Source of the DNA: Lentinus brumalis
Lineage: Eukaryota > Basidiomycota > Agaricomycetes > Polyporales > Polyporaceae
DNA length: 64,000 nt
Assembly: GCA_001792895.1 (NCBI GenBank)
Contig: MARA01000004.1
Span: 310,001-374,000, forward strand
Direction: 5' to 3'
Shown here in pieces: positions 45,774 through 56,218 of this stretch. Below the pieces are notes generated by a model that did not search any database, was not told the DNA's origin, and saw only the letters and a list, made by a program, of their open reading frames with translations. The first letter of the stretch is position 1, and each line of letters begins with the position of its first letter. A program made the translations under genes and the position numbers.

Positions 45774-46443
45774 GTGGCGTAAGAAATCCGATGGTAGGCA
45801 CTCACGCTATCGTAGCTGCAGAGTATTCCATAGTGAGAACAAACGAAGGCATCAAGAGTTTTTTTGAGAATACGTACGGGAGAGACTGCAGATCATGGTC
45901 AAGAGCGAACGAGAAACTTTGAAAGGCTTCTAATACACGGTGATTTGTCATACTTTGAGCAGCCGCTTTTGAGGCGACAGATGGACGTCGACCGAGAAAT
46001 GCGTACTACGCTGGGCGCGTTGCCCCCTGACGCGTCTGTGGCTGAAAGGCGCGGAGTTTCAATTTTGTCATAGTACTTAGTCCCCCTCAGCCGGGCCTGC
46101 TGCTGTTACAGTTCGACATCCACACACCCTGCCGACTATCACACGTCCTTTCATTATCAACTTGACTTCCCACTGCAGTCGAAATAGACATGGATTACTA
46201 ACACTCAGCCGCAGCCTCTGCTTGCTTACAGTGCCCAGATCCCGACGTACTCGGGCTTAAGAGCAGGTACCGGAGAAGTAGAGGATCTATGCATCGAATC
46301 AGCAGTGACGTGGGCGCAATGACCGCTGGTGATTGAGACGAGCCGAGACGATAGGGGATGCTACAAATAGCGTGAGCGGGACGGGCTGTACCAACAGTCA
46401 CAACTTAACCACACTCTCAGCCTCCAGTCGACGCTCGTGAATC
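45774..46443. promoter_or_regulatory. Divergent upstream region between the F-box gene and the first MDR gene
   Basis: About 670 bases with both promoters. The only notable element is a T6 run near 45860; no other gene is seen. Confidence 0.4.
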
Positions 46444-47813
46444 ATGACATCCGCAATCCCTACGACCATGAAGGCCATGGTCTTCGACGAGGTGTGCATT
46501 TCCGTGACAAAGCTACCGCCAACGACTCGTTGACTAAGTATGCCCCTTCCTGTCTAGAGTGGTCAAGTTTCGGTCAAGGAGCATCCGGTACCCACGATAG
46601 CAGACAACGAGATTCTGGTGAAGAACATCGCCATCTCCCAGAACCCCTCGGAGTGGAAGTGTACGTCCGACCAATTTCCGACATGTCATATTGCAGGTCT
46701 GAATTGCACTGCAGTCATTGACTACAAGCTCGGGAAGCCGGGAAGCGTGCTCGGCGCCGACTTCTCTGGCATCGTCGTCAAAACCGGGAAGAACGTCAGG
46801 GGCGAGCCGAAGGTCGGCGACCATGTCGCTGGCATAGTGCATGGCGGTGACGTCCCCGACAAGGGCGCGTACGCTGAATACGTCAAGGCGGATCCAGAGC
46901 TCGTCTGGATCGTTCCCAAGAACACCTTCAGCCACGAACAGGCGGCGGCGTATGGTATTGCGTACGTCCACATGTCGGTTCTCACTCAGAATATGCCTCT
47001 GACGAATCGATGTCAAGTTTCTGGACCGCCGTGCAAGCCTTGTACAACCCGAAGCATCTGGGATTGGTCGAGCCGCCCGAGAAGGTCGCCAAGCCGGAGT
47101 GGATTCTCGTCTACGGCGGCAGCAGTGAGTGTCCACGCAGTCGTGATCAGCAGCTTGGATATGCACTCACCGGCGAGCAGGTGCCTGCGGTCTCAGCGCT
47201 ATTCAGCTCGCTCACCTGTCTGGCTACAAGGTCGTCACTACCGCCTCGACGCGCAATCACGCGCTGCTCAAGTCATTCGGAGCAGACGTGACAATCGACT
47301 ACCGCGAGCCAGACCTCGTGTCGAAGATTAAGGAGGCCACAGGCGACTCTGTGAAGTACGGTGCGGACATGATCGCAGACGACGAGACCAAGAAGATTAC
47401 CGTGCAGGCGATCGGGCCGTCGGGCGGAAAGGTCGTCGGCCTGAACCCCATGCAAAGCACAGAGGTCGACAGGAAGGACGTGGTATTCAGCAGTGCGTCC
47501 TCCAAGTTTTTTCCTCGTCGCATCCCGTGTACCCGTGCTGACCCGCTTCCTTCGTATGGCTGCAGACACCTTACTGAGCACGGTGCACGGACATCCAATC
47601 AGTCTTGGGCCGATGCACATCCCGGCGGCGCCCCAGGATAGGGCAGTCATGGTCGCGTTCTTGAAGAAGCTGCCGCAACTTGTTCGCGACGGAGCTGTGA
47701 AGCCGCTCCCTATCAAGCTCTGGGAGGGCGGTTTTGACGGTATCCTTGCCGGCTTGCAGTACGGGCGCGAGGGCAAGGTCAGCGCGGAAAAGATTGTGTA
47801 CAGGCTTGACTGA
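46444..47813 (+). CDS. Zinc-free medium-chain reductase (ToxD/enoyl-reductase-like quinone oxidoreductase), copy 1
   Basis: Six exons (46444-46491, 46558-46660, 46715-46961, 47018-47124, 47181-47492, 47566-47813) give 354 residues. The GroES-like half reads SVKEHPVPTIADNEILVKN, SQNPSEWK, GKPGSVLGADFSGIVVKTGK and GDHVAGIVHGGD. The Rossmann half has WTAVQALYNP, ILVYGGSSACGLSAIQLA and GYKVVTTASTRNHALLKSFG. The end is LWEGGFDGILAGLQYGREG then KVSAEKIVYRL. The Cys/His set for catalytic zinc is absent. This is the fungal trans-enoyl-reductase/ToxD type, NADPH-dependent, often linked to polyketides, but no PKS is in view here. The substrate is unknown. Confidence 0.92.
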
Positions 47814-48139
47814 GTTATCACAACTATCGGAGGGATAATGTACTCTACAGTAGCTTCACGAGAGAGGCCCAGGAAGATATATATCACAAGACTGAATGGG
47901 ACCACTGTACAGGCGTCCTGTCCTCGACGATCTCGGTAGGGAGTCGCTCCTTGAATGACGCGGCAGTCGAAGAACGCGCCTCCTCTGGCCGCATGAGCAT
48001 AAGTCGACCCCGTCCTGTTTACTCGATCTTCGGAACTCGTTTGGTTGCGCCCCAATTCCGAAAGGCGCCAAGTATCCAAGAGGTGTGATGAATGTAGAAA
48101 CGTTGCCATACACTGGCTGCCCAGCAACTCCGAATTGGG
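47814..48139. other. Convergent 3' flank of MDR copy 1
   Basis: About 325 bases without a supported gene. Confidence 0.4.
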
Positions 48140-48877
48140 TCAATCGAATAACGGGAAACGGGAGTGATCACACATGTCAGGATGGAGGCTGCGAAGCAGT
48201 GGCATCAGTATCCGCTCGGATGGACGCGCAGATGAACGTACGATGTTGCCAGCCTGATGTGATATTAAGGGCGCGACGTCCCTCGGGATCAGTCCTATAC
48301 GAGTGTATGTCCCTGCAGCTACGTCGCGCAGGAACGTGAGCGATGACGCGTTTGGAGCTTCGAGCCACTGCGTCAGCTCTTTGAACGACTTCGGACTGCG
48401 CTCGTAAGGTCGTGGTCTTCGTGGCAACACGTCTTGCAGCTGAGACATCAGTTCGCCCGCCATTTGTTCACGGCGCTCTGTCATGCCGGTCATTACCAGG
48501 CGTGCTATGTAGTAGAGAAAATGCATGAGCGTACGCTGATATTCTGCCAGCTTGGGCTGCCTGGTGCGCTGTCTTCGAAACCACTGCTTCACCTTGCCTT
48601 GCGTCCATTTCTCTCCGCCGGGAACACGGGTCAATTCAGCTCTGAGTAGGTCGATATGAGACTGGTCGGGTGTTTGCGTGACGTTGTCGAAGAAATCTGA
48701 CGATAATATAACATGACGGGTACTGACATATCAGTAATCGAAGACAGACAGAAGGTACGACGCGAGATCAAGCACACCTCGAAAGACCTCTTGCGGTGTC
48801 TGCGAGGCCAGTTTGGGGTCAAGACATGCCTCCGGAAAGACCTCATCAGGCGAGTGGTATTGCAGCACAATAGGCAT
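48140..48877 (-). CDS. Possible homeodomain-like DNA-binding protein
   Basis: The first exon starts at ATG 48877-48875 (MPIVLQYHSPDEVFPEACLD ... FRGVLDLASYLLSVFDY). A second open block (from about 48699, after an ATCGTCAG acceptor, to 48140) reads NVTQTPDQSHIDLLRAEL and then EKWTQGKVKQWFRRQRTRQP. The K-VK-WF--QR- core looks like the third helix of a homeodomain, with the WF pair and a basic follow-up; the preceding part could be helices 1-2. The C-terminal half is helical and unrecognised. I could not find a donor that joins the two blocks in phase, so the gene model is incomplete or contains an error. It is not flanked by the usual basidiomycete HD mating-type neighbours (MIP, beta-fg). Confidence 0.45.
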
Positions 48878-49248
48878 GGTAGTAATAGATGAAGGGAGGA
48901 GGAACTTAGAAGGTGAAAGGAGAAGATCGCGGTGAAGTTGCACGACGCGCTCGGCCCGCTCTCGCGTACCTTCTGGCGGCAAACGCGTGACGTAACGCGT
49001 CTGGTCGTGTCACCCCGTGTCGGAGTGGTGGTGACCATCGGACCAAAACCTGACGTCGACGACATGATTTTCTACGTTTTGAGTGATCGATGCGTACGCC
49101 GTAGTGGATTAGACCCAACATCCTCCAATTTTGCGACTCTGCTCGGCAATCACTCAGTACCGCGTCCCCGCGCAACTTCTCGACGCTCCTGCCAGAGGTC
49201 CCTCGGCGCCGACGATGCTTCCAGTTCCTCACGACACCCTAGCACCAC
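48878..49248. other. Short spacer upstream of the homeodomain-like gene
   Basis: About 370 bases that should hold the promoter of the minus-strand gene ending at 48140 and the 3' flank of MDR copy 2. Confidence 0.4.
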
Positions 49249-50596
49249 TCACACCCGGTACACAATTTTCTCCGCGCTAACCTTGCCCTCGCGCATGTAC
49301 TGCAGGCCGTCAGGAATCGCACCGAGCCCGCCTTCCCACAGCTTCACTGGGACAGGCTTGATAGACCCATCCTTGACGAGGTCAGGTACCTTCTTGAGAA
49401 ACTGAACCATGTGCGCGCGGTCCCCGTCGGACATGGGATAGTCCGCCCAAGGCCACGCAAACGCACGCCCGAGCGCCGTGTAGATAACGGTCTCTGCGGA
49501 GAATGAGGGACGCCCTGAGCTTAGGACTAGCGACAACCCAGGCCCGAGGCACGCACCATGAAACTCGACGTCTTTCCTGTCGGTCACGCCGGGTGGGCGG
49601 CGGAGGACGAGGACAACTTTGCCTCCGGACGGGGCGACGGACGCAGCAGAGATGCGCTGGGTGTCTTTCACGGAAATGGCGTCTAACACGTTGGTGATGG
49701 AGTCGCCAGTCGCGGCCTTGATTTTTGAGACAACTTCCGGGTCTCTGTAGTCGAAGATCGCGTCGGCGCCGAGCGACTTGACGAGCTCGAAGTTGCGAGG
49801 GGAAGCGGTCGTGACGATCTTGTAGCCGGAGAGACGGAGGAGCTGGATGGCGAACTGGCCCACGGCAGCTGCAGCGCGTCATCTTCGTCAGCGTGTGCCC
49901 CATAGACAGTACAAGAACAACTCACAGCTTCCACCGTATACGAAGATCCACTCGTTACCGGAGGCCTTGGCAGGAGGCTCAACCAGCCCGAGGCGAGTTG
50001 GGTGGTAGAGCGCCTGAACAGCAGTCCAGAACCTAAGCAAGCAGCCGTCAGTAGTGTCAATGTGGCAGATCTTACGTCTCTCGCACTTACGCGCAACCAA
50101 AGGTGGCCGCCTGGTCGTGACTGAGTGTGTGTTCCGGAACAGGCCAAACAAGGTCCGCGGCGATCTTCACGTACTCGGCGAACGCACCCTCATCCGGGAA
50201 CGCCGCGCCGTGCACGAATCCCGCGACATGGTCGCCGACCTTGAGGTTGGTGACGCTCTTCCCGACTTTCACGACGTTGCCGGAGTAGTCGCAACCAAGG
50301 ATGGTTCCTGGGACCCCTAGGCCGAAATAGATGTCTGAGGCCAAATCCTTGTCAGCTACACGCGCTCAAAACAAGGACCGACCACGTACGCTTCCAGTCA
50401 GTTGGGTTCTGAGCGACACAGACCGTCTTGACCAGGACGTCGTTATCTCCAACTGGAGGAACTGGGTGGTCCTTGATCGAAATACGGCGTCCCTTAGAGT
50501 GCCACTTCAGATCTGCATTCGAACCGCCGCAAATAGAGTAGAAACACCTACCTCTTCGATGACGACTGCCTTCATAGTTGCAGGTACGGAAGACAT
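49249..50596 (-). CDS. Zinc-free medium-chain reductase (ToxD/enoyl-reductase-like), copy 2
   Basis: Six exons (50596-50552, 50492-50390, 50334-50091, 50032-49926, 49868-49557, 49514-49249) give 358 residues. Exons 2, 4 and 5 have exactly the same lengths as in copy 1 (103, 107 and 312 nt), so the two are true paralogues. Motifs: ISIKDHPVPPVGDNDVLVKT, AQNPTDWK, VPGTILGCDYSGNVVKVGKS, GDHVAGFVHGAAFPDEGAF, WIFVYGGSSAVGQFAIQLL, GYKIVTTASPRNFELVKSLG and LWEGGLGAIPDGLQYMREG. It converges with copy 1. No zinc site is present and the NADPH-binding fold is intact. Substrate unknown. Confidence 0.92.
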
Positions 50597-50807
50597 GGTG
50601 GGCCTGTGTCAAAGTGTGTGTAGATTATGCTGCGGCGTGGCGCGGACGACGCTGAGTTTTATACTCACACTCCCCGCTCGCCGCATTTAGATCACAATGT
50701 TCGTATCTTCTCAAATCACGAGTTTGACATGGGCGGGCCTCGGAATGCAGCAATGTAGTTTTCTCATCCGCTTGGTCTGCCTGACTGCGATCTTCACGAC
50801 CCTCGGA

Positions 50808-50994
50808 TGCGCATTCGACTTCGGGACTGACACGTACTATCCCGCCTCACAGATGGCCGAGTTCCTGCCCGAACTCGTGCGGGAAGGCGCACTTAAGCCG
50901 CGGCCCGTGAAGTCCTGAGATGGAAACCTAGGCGCGATCCGAGGGCTTGCAGCATATGCGCGTCGGAAAGGTAGGCGGGGAGAAGGTGGTGTGA
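50808..50994 (+). pseudogene. Decayed C-terminal fragment of a third MDR copy
   Basis: The + strand reads DFGTDTYYPASQMAEFLPEL, VREGALKPRPVKS, then a stop, then NLGAIRGLQHMRVGKVGGEK. This lines up with the C-terminus of copy 2 (DRAHMVQFLKKVPDLVKDGS, LWEGGLGAIPDGLQYMREG, KVSAEKIV). The stop and the lost LWEGG show it is broken. It is head-to-head with copy 2, so duplication involved an inversion. Upstream exons are not recognisable. Confidence 0.8.
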
Positions 50995-51163
50995 AAGCTT
51001 CAGGCGATATGCGAAGAGCATCTCTTGCGTCAGGTGAAAGATGAGATAGTAGGATAGCCGGTGTCAAAGATATTCCTGTATGACATGGTGCGCGAATGTA
51101 TACATTGACGCTTGAGCTTGGGCTCCAGTACTATTGGATGATTGAGGATACCAAGTAGCCCTA

Positions 51164-53173
51164 TCATTCTTGCCACTCGAACGACCCCACAATCGCGGTC
51201 TTGCCGACCAGCGAGCCAGGGCTTGGTGACAGCACTGTCATGCGCTTGTTCGGCATGTCCAGCGCAGTGCTTGAAAAGCAGCGTCAGCACACTCTGACAT
51301 GGAAGTAATCGTCGGTGCCAAGGATAGGAACGCACATGACGACATATCCTACGACATGCAGATCAAGGATTTCCTCGTCGTATCGCTCCGATTCATCCGG
51401 GTTGGGAGGAGCGAGGATCGCCAGCACGGCATTGTAGAGACCCGAGGCCGAGAGCGACGGGTCGACGAGGAGGGGTTGCACTTCTGAGACGACACGGGCC
51501 GCGCCTATGGGAAGGGCAGAGTTCGGAGCCATCGTCTCTGCAGCACACTGTCCTTCAGCAGAACGTCCACGAGGGCGGATACAGGTAACGGCCCACCTTC
51601 GCCTATCCGGTATATCGTGATGTCGCCGAAGTTGACAGTAGTTGAAGACGGCGAGAGATGAAGGATCAGATCCGGCGTCTGCTCGCCTCCTTGCACGTAG
51701 GCCTTCGTAGAGAGTCCGGGCGGTGGTTCGATGACATGACCATAGAAGTAGTTGTGGAGCTGATACTTGTGTACCCGTTCCCTGTAGTCCTGGTCGAGCT
51801 CGACGACCTGCCCAGAGGCAAATGAGTTGTTAAGATCGCAGGAGGACATGATCAACGACGCACTCCTCCGGATTTGGGGATCTTGAGCACCCTCATGCGG
51901 TTGCCGTATGTCTTCTGCATCTCAATACTGAGCTTCTCGTGGCCCACAACTAGGATCACGTTGACTGGACACGTTTCTCAGCACCTCACGCAGGATCTCT
52001 CATGAGCACAGTACTCACTGCGGAAGGCATCGACGCACGCCTTGATCATCGTAAGACGATGGTCGCTTCCAGTCCCAGAGCTCGCAGCGAAGGATGAAGG
52101 TGTGTCCACGATCAATCCTGAACAATGACCTTGAGGTATTTCTCAGTACTGTGACCCCGGTGCGAACTCTCCATGGGTAGACTCACTTTCAGGGTCGCTC
52201 TCGTACTTGTCTCGGATGTTCTCTCCGAGGTTGCGAATGAGCCTGTCCATGAGCAGCGGATTCCGCCGCATCTCCGCATGACCGTACCAATACGACAGCG
52301 GCAGAAGGGCGTTCGACGCGACGTGGTTCGGAGCAGAGGTCGCCACCGAGCCGAACGGAGAGGCCGGCGTGGCCGTCTGGATTGCCGCAGGGATAGGTGC
52401 CGCCGAGATCGCCCCTGGAATAGCCCACCCTCCCTGTGTGCAAGAAGAAGAGAACCAGCATAAGCAACAGATGAGAGGAGAACACCGGAGTACTGCAGCC
52501 GCGCATATGCACCTCGCTCGGGTCGACATTCACCAACATAGGCGTCCAATTTTGGCCCATGCGCACGGCGTAGTTCGTCAGAATCTTGCACACGCTCGTC
52601 TTGCCCGAGTTCTCCGGACCGAGCACGAGCACGCGTGGGCTTCCGTGCCAGTTTTCTCGTCGACGTCGTCCTCTTGCAGCGGCGACCCGTGCACAGCAGC
52701 GAGTGCGCTCACCCGCATGCCCTCGAGAGCCATATGTACGTTCGCATACGTGACCATGGGCGTCTCCTCGGAGTCGTAATCGACGGACGGATGGCCTGTG
52801 ATGTGCTAGACCGCAAGAGACTGGTAAGCACGCGCTGTCGAGGAAAGGAGAATGGCTGCACTCATCTCTAGCGTGCATCCGTGCCAGGTAAAGATGGCGG
52901 CCTTGCACTCCTGACCGAACAGGTATGTCTTGCCGTCCGCCATTTCCGCGCCGAAGATCTCCGCATGACCGGTCACAAGCTGACAAAAACAAACGAGAAG
53001 GCATCAGGCATCGCTAAAGAGTAGAACCCTCACCGGGGGACGGAGTAGTGCACAGCAGAGGAACACACCTTGATCGCGAGCGAGGTGCCGCGGTCGAGCT
53101 CAAACCTGTACTCAGACTCCGGCTGCAGAGTGCGCAGCCGGGTGTGAACGTTCACGTTCTCAACGGAGTCCAT
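51164..53173 (-). CDS. CLP1: CLP1, polynucleotide-kinase-fold subunit of the pre-mRNA cleavage/polyadenylation factor
   Basis: Start ATG 53173 ([20 protein letters not shown]), exon 1 to 53069 with [15 protein letters not shown]. Next come [19 protein letters not shown] and [12 protein letters not shown] (Clp1 N-terminal beta domain), then [20 protein letters not shown]. The Walker A loop is [20 protein letters not shown], followed by [13 protein letters not shown]. Later parts: [34 protein letters not shown] (Walker B region), [39 protein letters not shown] and the end [20 protein letters not shown] then VGSFEWQE. Clp1 acts in nuclear mRNA 3'-end formation (CF IA / CFII). A frame change just before the P-loop (about 52640-52680) fits no intron and needs one extra base. 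Introns elsewhere are normal GT-AG. Confidence 0.9.
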
Positions 53174-54055
53174 CTCCGCCACCTTCTCCTGCTGAACTTA
53201 GTACTCTGCAGAGGTGTCTGTCAGATGGCCCCCAAACGGCTCTTAGCAACCTGCGGCAAATTCTGGCGGCTAGAGCGACGCCAGAACGCAATCTTCCAAA
53301 GGCTCCGGTCTCACTACGCGGTGCAGACCTACAGCAATCACAAGGTAGATTCCAAGCCACACAGACTAGGGACTTTGATGATCCCTCAAGCGTTCCTCCA
53401 GTCGGCGTCGTGGGTGTTGCGGTCAAGCCCTAACCGTGACATGCAACCGAAGAAATGTTGTGACATCACAAGCCGTCACAGCAAGTGACACTGTGGCCAA
53501 ATGGTCTGGCTCCTGGTCGCCGCCAACATGAGTTCAAGGTGTGATAACCCCAGGCGTGCAGAGTAGGAACAGACTTGTTGTCACCGGGGAGAAATACCGC
53601 GGTTGAGCGCGGCTCGTATTCTCTTTTCTATCCAGTACTACAAGAGGTGACTACTATGCAGCGCGGAACCCATTAGTAATGTACGATCGTCATGTAAGCA
53701 GGCCTGCGCAGGGCCGAGTCGTGAGCAGCGGGATGATATGTATGCAAAGATGGATCGTTAGATCGTGATTCATGAGATGTCGCGGACGGTTGGACGGTTA
53801 TATGCGACGGGGCAGTTGGATGCATCTACCGGTGGGGCAGCCGGTGCGGGGAGTGTGCGGATGGAAGAAGGCGTGCGCAGGTCTATGGTGGTATAGTAAT
53901 AAACAGCGTAGTGCGGGGATAAATAGGCGGAAGGATGAACTTCCGGTGCGGTGTGCGATGCTCTAGGAATACAGCGACGACGTGGACGATAGTGGCAGCG
54001 ATGAACCCACAGCGAGCGACGACAAGGAGGCGTGAAGGGAAATGAGAAGCTGCGC
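53174..54055. other. Region between the CLP1 start and the 3' end of S-adenosylmethionine synthetase
   Basis: About 880 bases holding the CLP1 promoter and the SAM synthetase 3' UTR. No additional gene is supported. Confidence 0.45.
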
Positions 54056-55365
54056 TTAGAGCGTGAGCTTCTTGGGCTGCTCCCAGGAGTACTCGGAGTT
54101 GCCGAAGTGACCGTACGAAGCGGTCTTGAGGTACTGGGGCTTTTGGAGGCCGAGGGTCTGGACGATGAGACCAGGGCGAAGGTCGAAGTTCTTGCGGATG
54201 ACCTCAACAAGCTCCTCATCCGAGATCTTGCCGGTGCCGTACGTGTCGACGTAGACAGACAGAGGCTCCGCGACACCAATGGCGTACGAGAGCTGCACAA
54301 GAGCGCGGCGCGCAAGGCCGCCTGCAACGAGGGACTTGGCTAAGGGAAAAACGGTCAGTATGATGTCGACTCAGAGATCGTCAAACAGGTTAACTCACCG
54401 ATCCAACGGGCAGTGTAGGCCGCCGAACGGTCGACCTTCGACCAGTCCTTGCCCGAGAAGGCACCTCCACCGTGCGCACCCCAGCCACCGTAGGTATCGA
54501 CGATGATCTTACGGCCAGTAAGACCAGCATCACCCTGAGGACCACCGATGACGAAGCGGCCAGAGGGCTGGATGTGGTAGACGGTGCGGTCGTCGAGGAG
54601 GTTCGCGGGGATGACCTTCTTGATGACCTTCTCGAGAATCTCCTTGCGGAGATCCTCAGTGGAGATCTCCTCCGCGTGCTGCGTCGAGACGACAATGGTG
54701 TCGACGCGGAGGGGGATGGTGGCACCGCCGTCCTTCTTGTACTCGACGGTCACCTGCGTCTTCGAATCGGGGCGGAGCCAGCCGAGCTCGCCCGAGCGAC
54801 GTGCGGCAGCCAAGGCCGCGTTGAGCTTGTGGGCGAGGACGATGGTGAGGGGCATGTACTCGGGGGTCTCGTCGGTCGCGTAGCCGAACATGATACCCTG
54901 GTCACCAGCACCGATGTTCTCGAGCGAGCCGTGGTCAAGACCCTGCGCGATATCGGGGGACTGCTGCTCGATCGCAACGAGGATGTTGCAGGTCTTGTAG
55001 TCGAAGCCCTTGGAAGAGTCGTCGTAGCCAATCTGCTTGATCGTGTCGCGGATGACCTTCTGGTAGTCGACCTTGGCCTTCGTTGTGATCTCACCGAAGA
55101 CCATGATCATGCCGGTCTTCGACGCGGTCTCGCAGGCGACCTTGGAGAAGGGGTCCTCGGCGAGGCAGGCATCGAGAATGGCGTCGGAGACCTGGTCGCA
55201 GATCTTATCTGGAGAACGCGCGAGGCGTCAGTACTTGTTGGCAATTCACTTGTTCGACGTGTACGCACCGGGGTGACCCTCGCCGACGGACTCGGAGGTG
55301 AAGAGGAAGTGGCCGGGCGTGAGGGCGGCATGGACGGAGCCGTTGGCAGAACCGTTTGCAGGCAT
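54056..55365 (-). CDS. SAM1: S-adenosylmethionine synthetase (methionine adenosyltransferase)
   Basis: Three exons (55365-55269, 55208-54399, 54339-54056) give 396 residues, the usual eukaryotic length. Hallmarks: [20 protein letters not shown] (ATP site), [40 protein letters not shown] (the GAGDQG loop), [60 protein letters not shown] and [16 protein letters not shown] closure (here [20 protein letters not shown]). It makes S-adenosylmethionine from ATP and methionine in the cytosol, feeding methylation and polyamines. An N-terminal extension ([18 protein letters not shown]) is short and non-conserved. The two introns sit near the ends, leaving one 810-nt exon, typical of a highly expressed housekeeping gene. 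Confidence 0.97.
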
Positions 55366-55450
55366 GGCTAGGACGACGAGGAAGGGTGCAGGGACAGAGG
55401 AGGGAGGAGGAGGACGTGGGTGAGAAGCCGCTCGGTGCAGAGACAATCTG

Positions 55451-55457
55451 CTATAAA
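55451..55457 (-). promoter_or_regulatory. TATA-like box of S-adenosylmethionine synthetase
   Basis: CTATAAA on the + strand (TTTATAG on the minus), about 86 bases upstream of the start codon at 55365. Confidence 0.45.
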
Positions 55458-56218
55458 TTTCAGGGTCGGCGGACCCCGGGCACCGCTTAGCACGCCATCT
55501 ACCGTGCGCCCGCCGTTTTCTTCGCGGCATCCTGCACGCTAGTTTTTACATACGCGGCCTCGTTTCTACCGTCGTACGATCCTCTCGTTATTCCACTCGT
55601 CCTCGACTTACAACAGGCAATAATTACGTCGCAGTCATACAAGCTGCCGAAATCGCCTGCCTTGCCCGTCGACGTCTGCCATGCCGCACTCTCAGCACAT
55701 CTGATGACTTCCAAGTTCCCTTGGATGCGTCTGTCGATGGGACACGACATGTGATGATACAGCCCACTTACTATTAGTCTGCGACTCTTGCAGATTTGCC
55801 TGTCTCCTAGCGGGTCATCTGTATTTGCGAGGATCGATGGCTAACGGCCGCCGTTGGTTCACCACTGCAGGAGTGTGGGAAGGGCCCGGAGAGATGCAAC
55901 ACTATACTCTATGGGACCGAATGGACCCAGGGAAATACACAGGAGAAACGACACGTCAACACCACCGCTGACAGGGCGGGAATAGACTACTTAGGCTCGC
56001 CCCACGGACTCACAGACGTCCATGAGTATATAAGCATACGCAGCACTGGGGCTGTTTTGTAAAGGCCGCAACAACCAAGAAACGGGTAAGAGTCAAGCTA
56101 ATAGTGGCTCCTGCAGCAGATTCCAAATATCGTACAAGCAATGCGTCGTACTACTAGTCTATGTACTAGCACCGCCCTCGTCCTCCACAAGCAATCTATC
56201 TCCCAACGTCATCCAGCA
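55458..56218. other. Spacer between S-adenosylmethionine synthetase and myotubularin
   Basis: About 760 bases of upstream and 3' flank. A minus-strand frame at 55499-55750 shows no family features. No repeat seen. Confidence 0.4.

Noticed and set aside
48140..48877. Mating-type HD locus
   Set aside because: The homeodomain-like piece lacks the paired HD1/HD2 arrangement and the usual neighbours.
50515..50535. GGTTCGAAT motif like a tRNA T-arm
   Set aside because: No A-box, acceptor stem or cloverleaf can be formed around it, and it lies in an intron of MDR copy 2.
54472..55371. A 299-residue open frame on the + strand
   Set aside because: It is fully antisense to the long exon of S-adenosylmethionine synthetase; codon bias of a GC-rich, highly expressed gene often leaves the opposite strand open.
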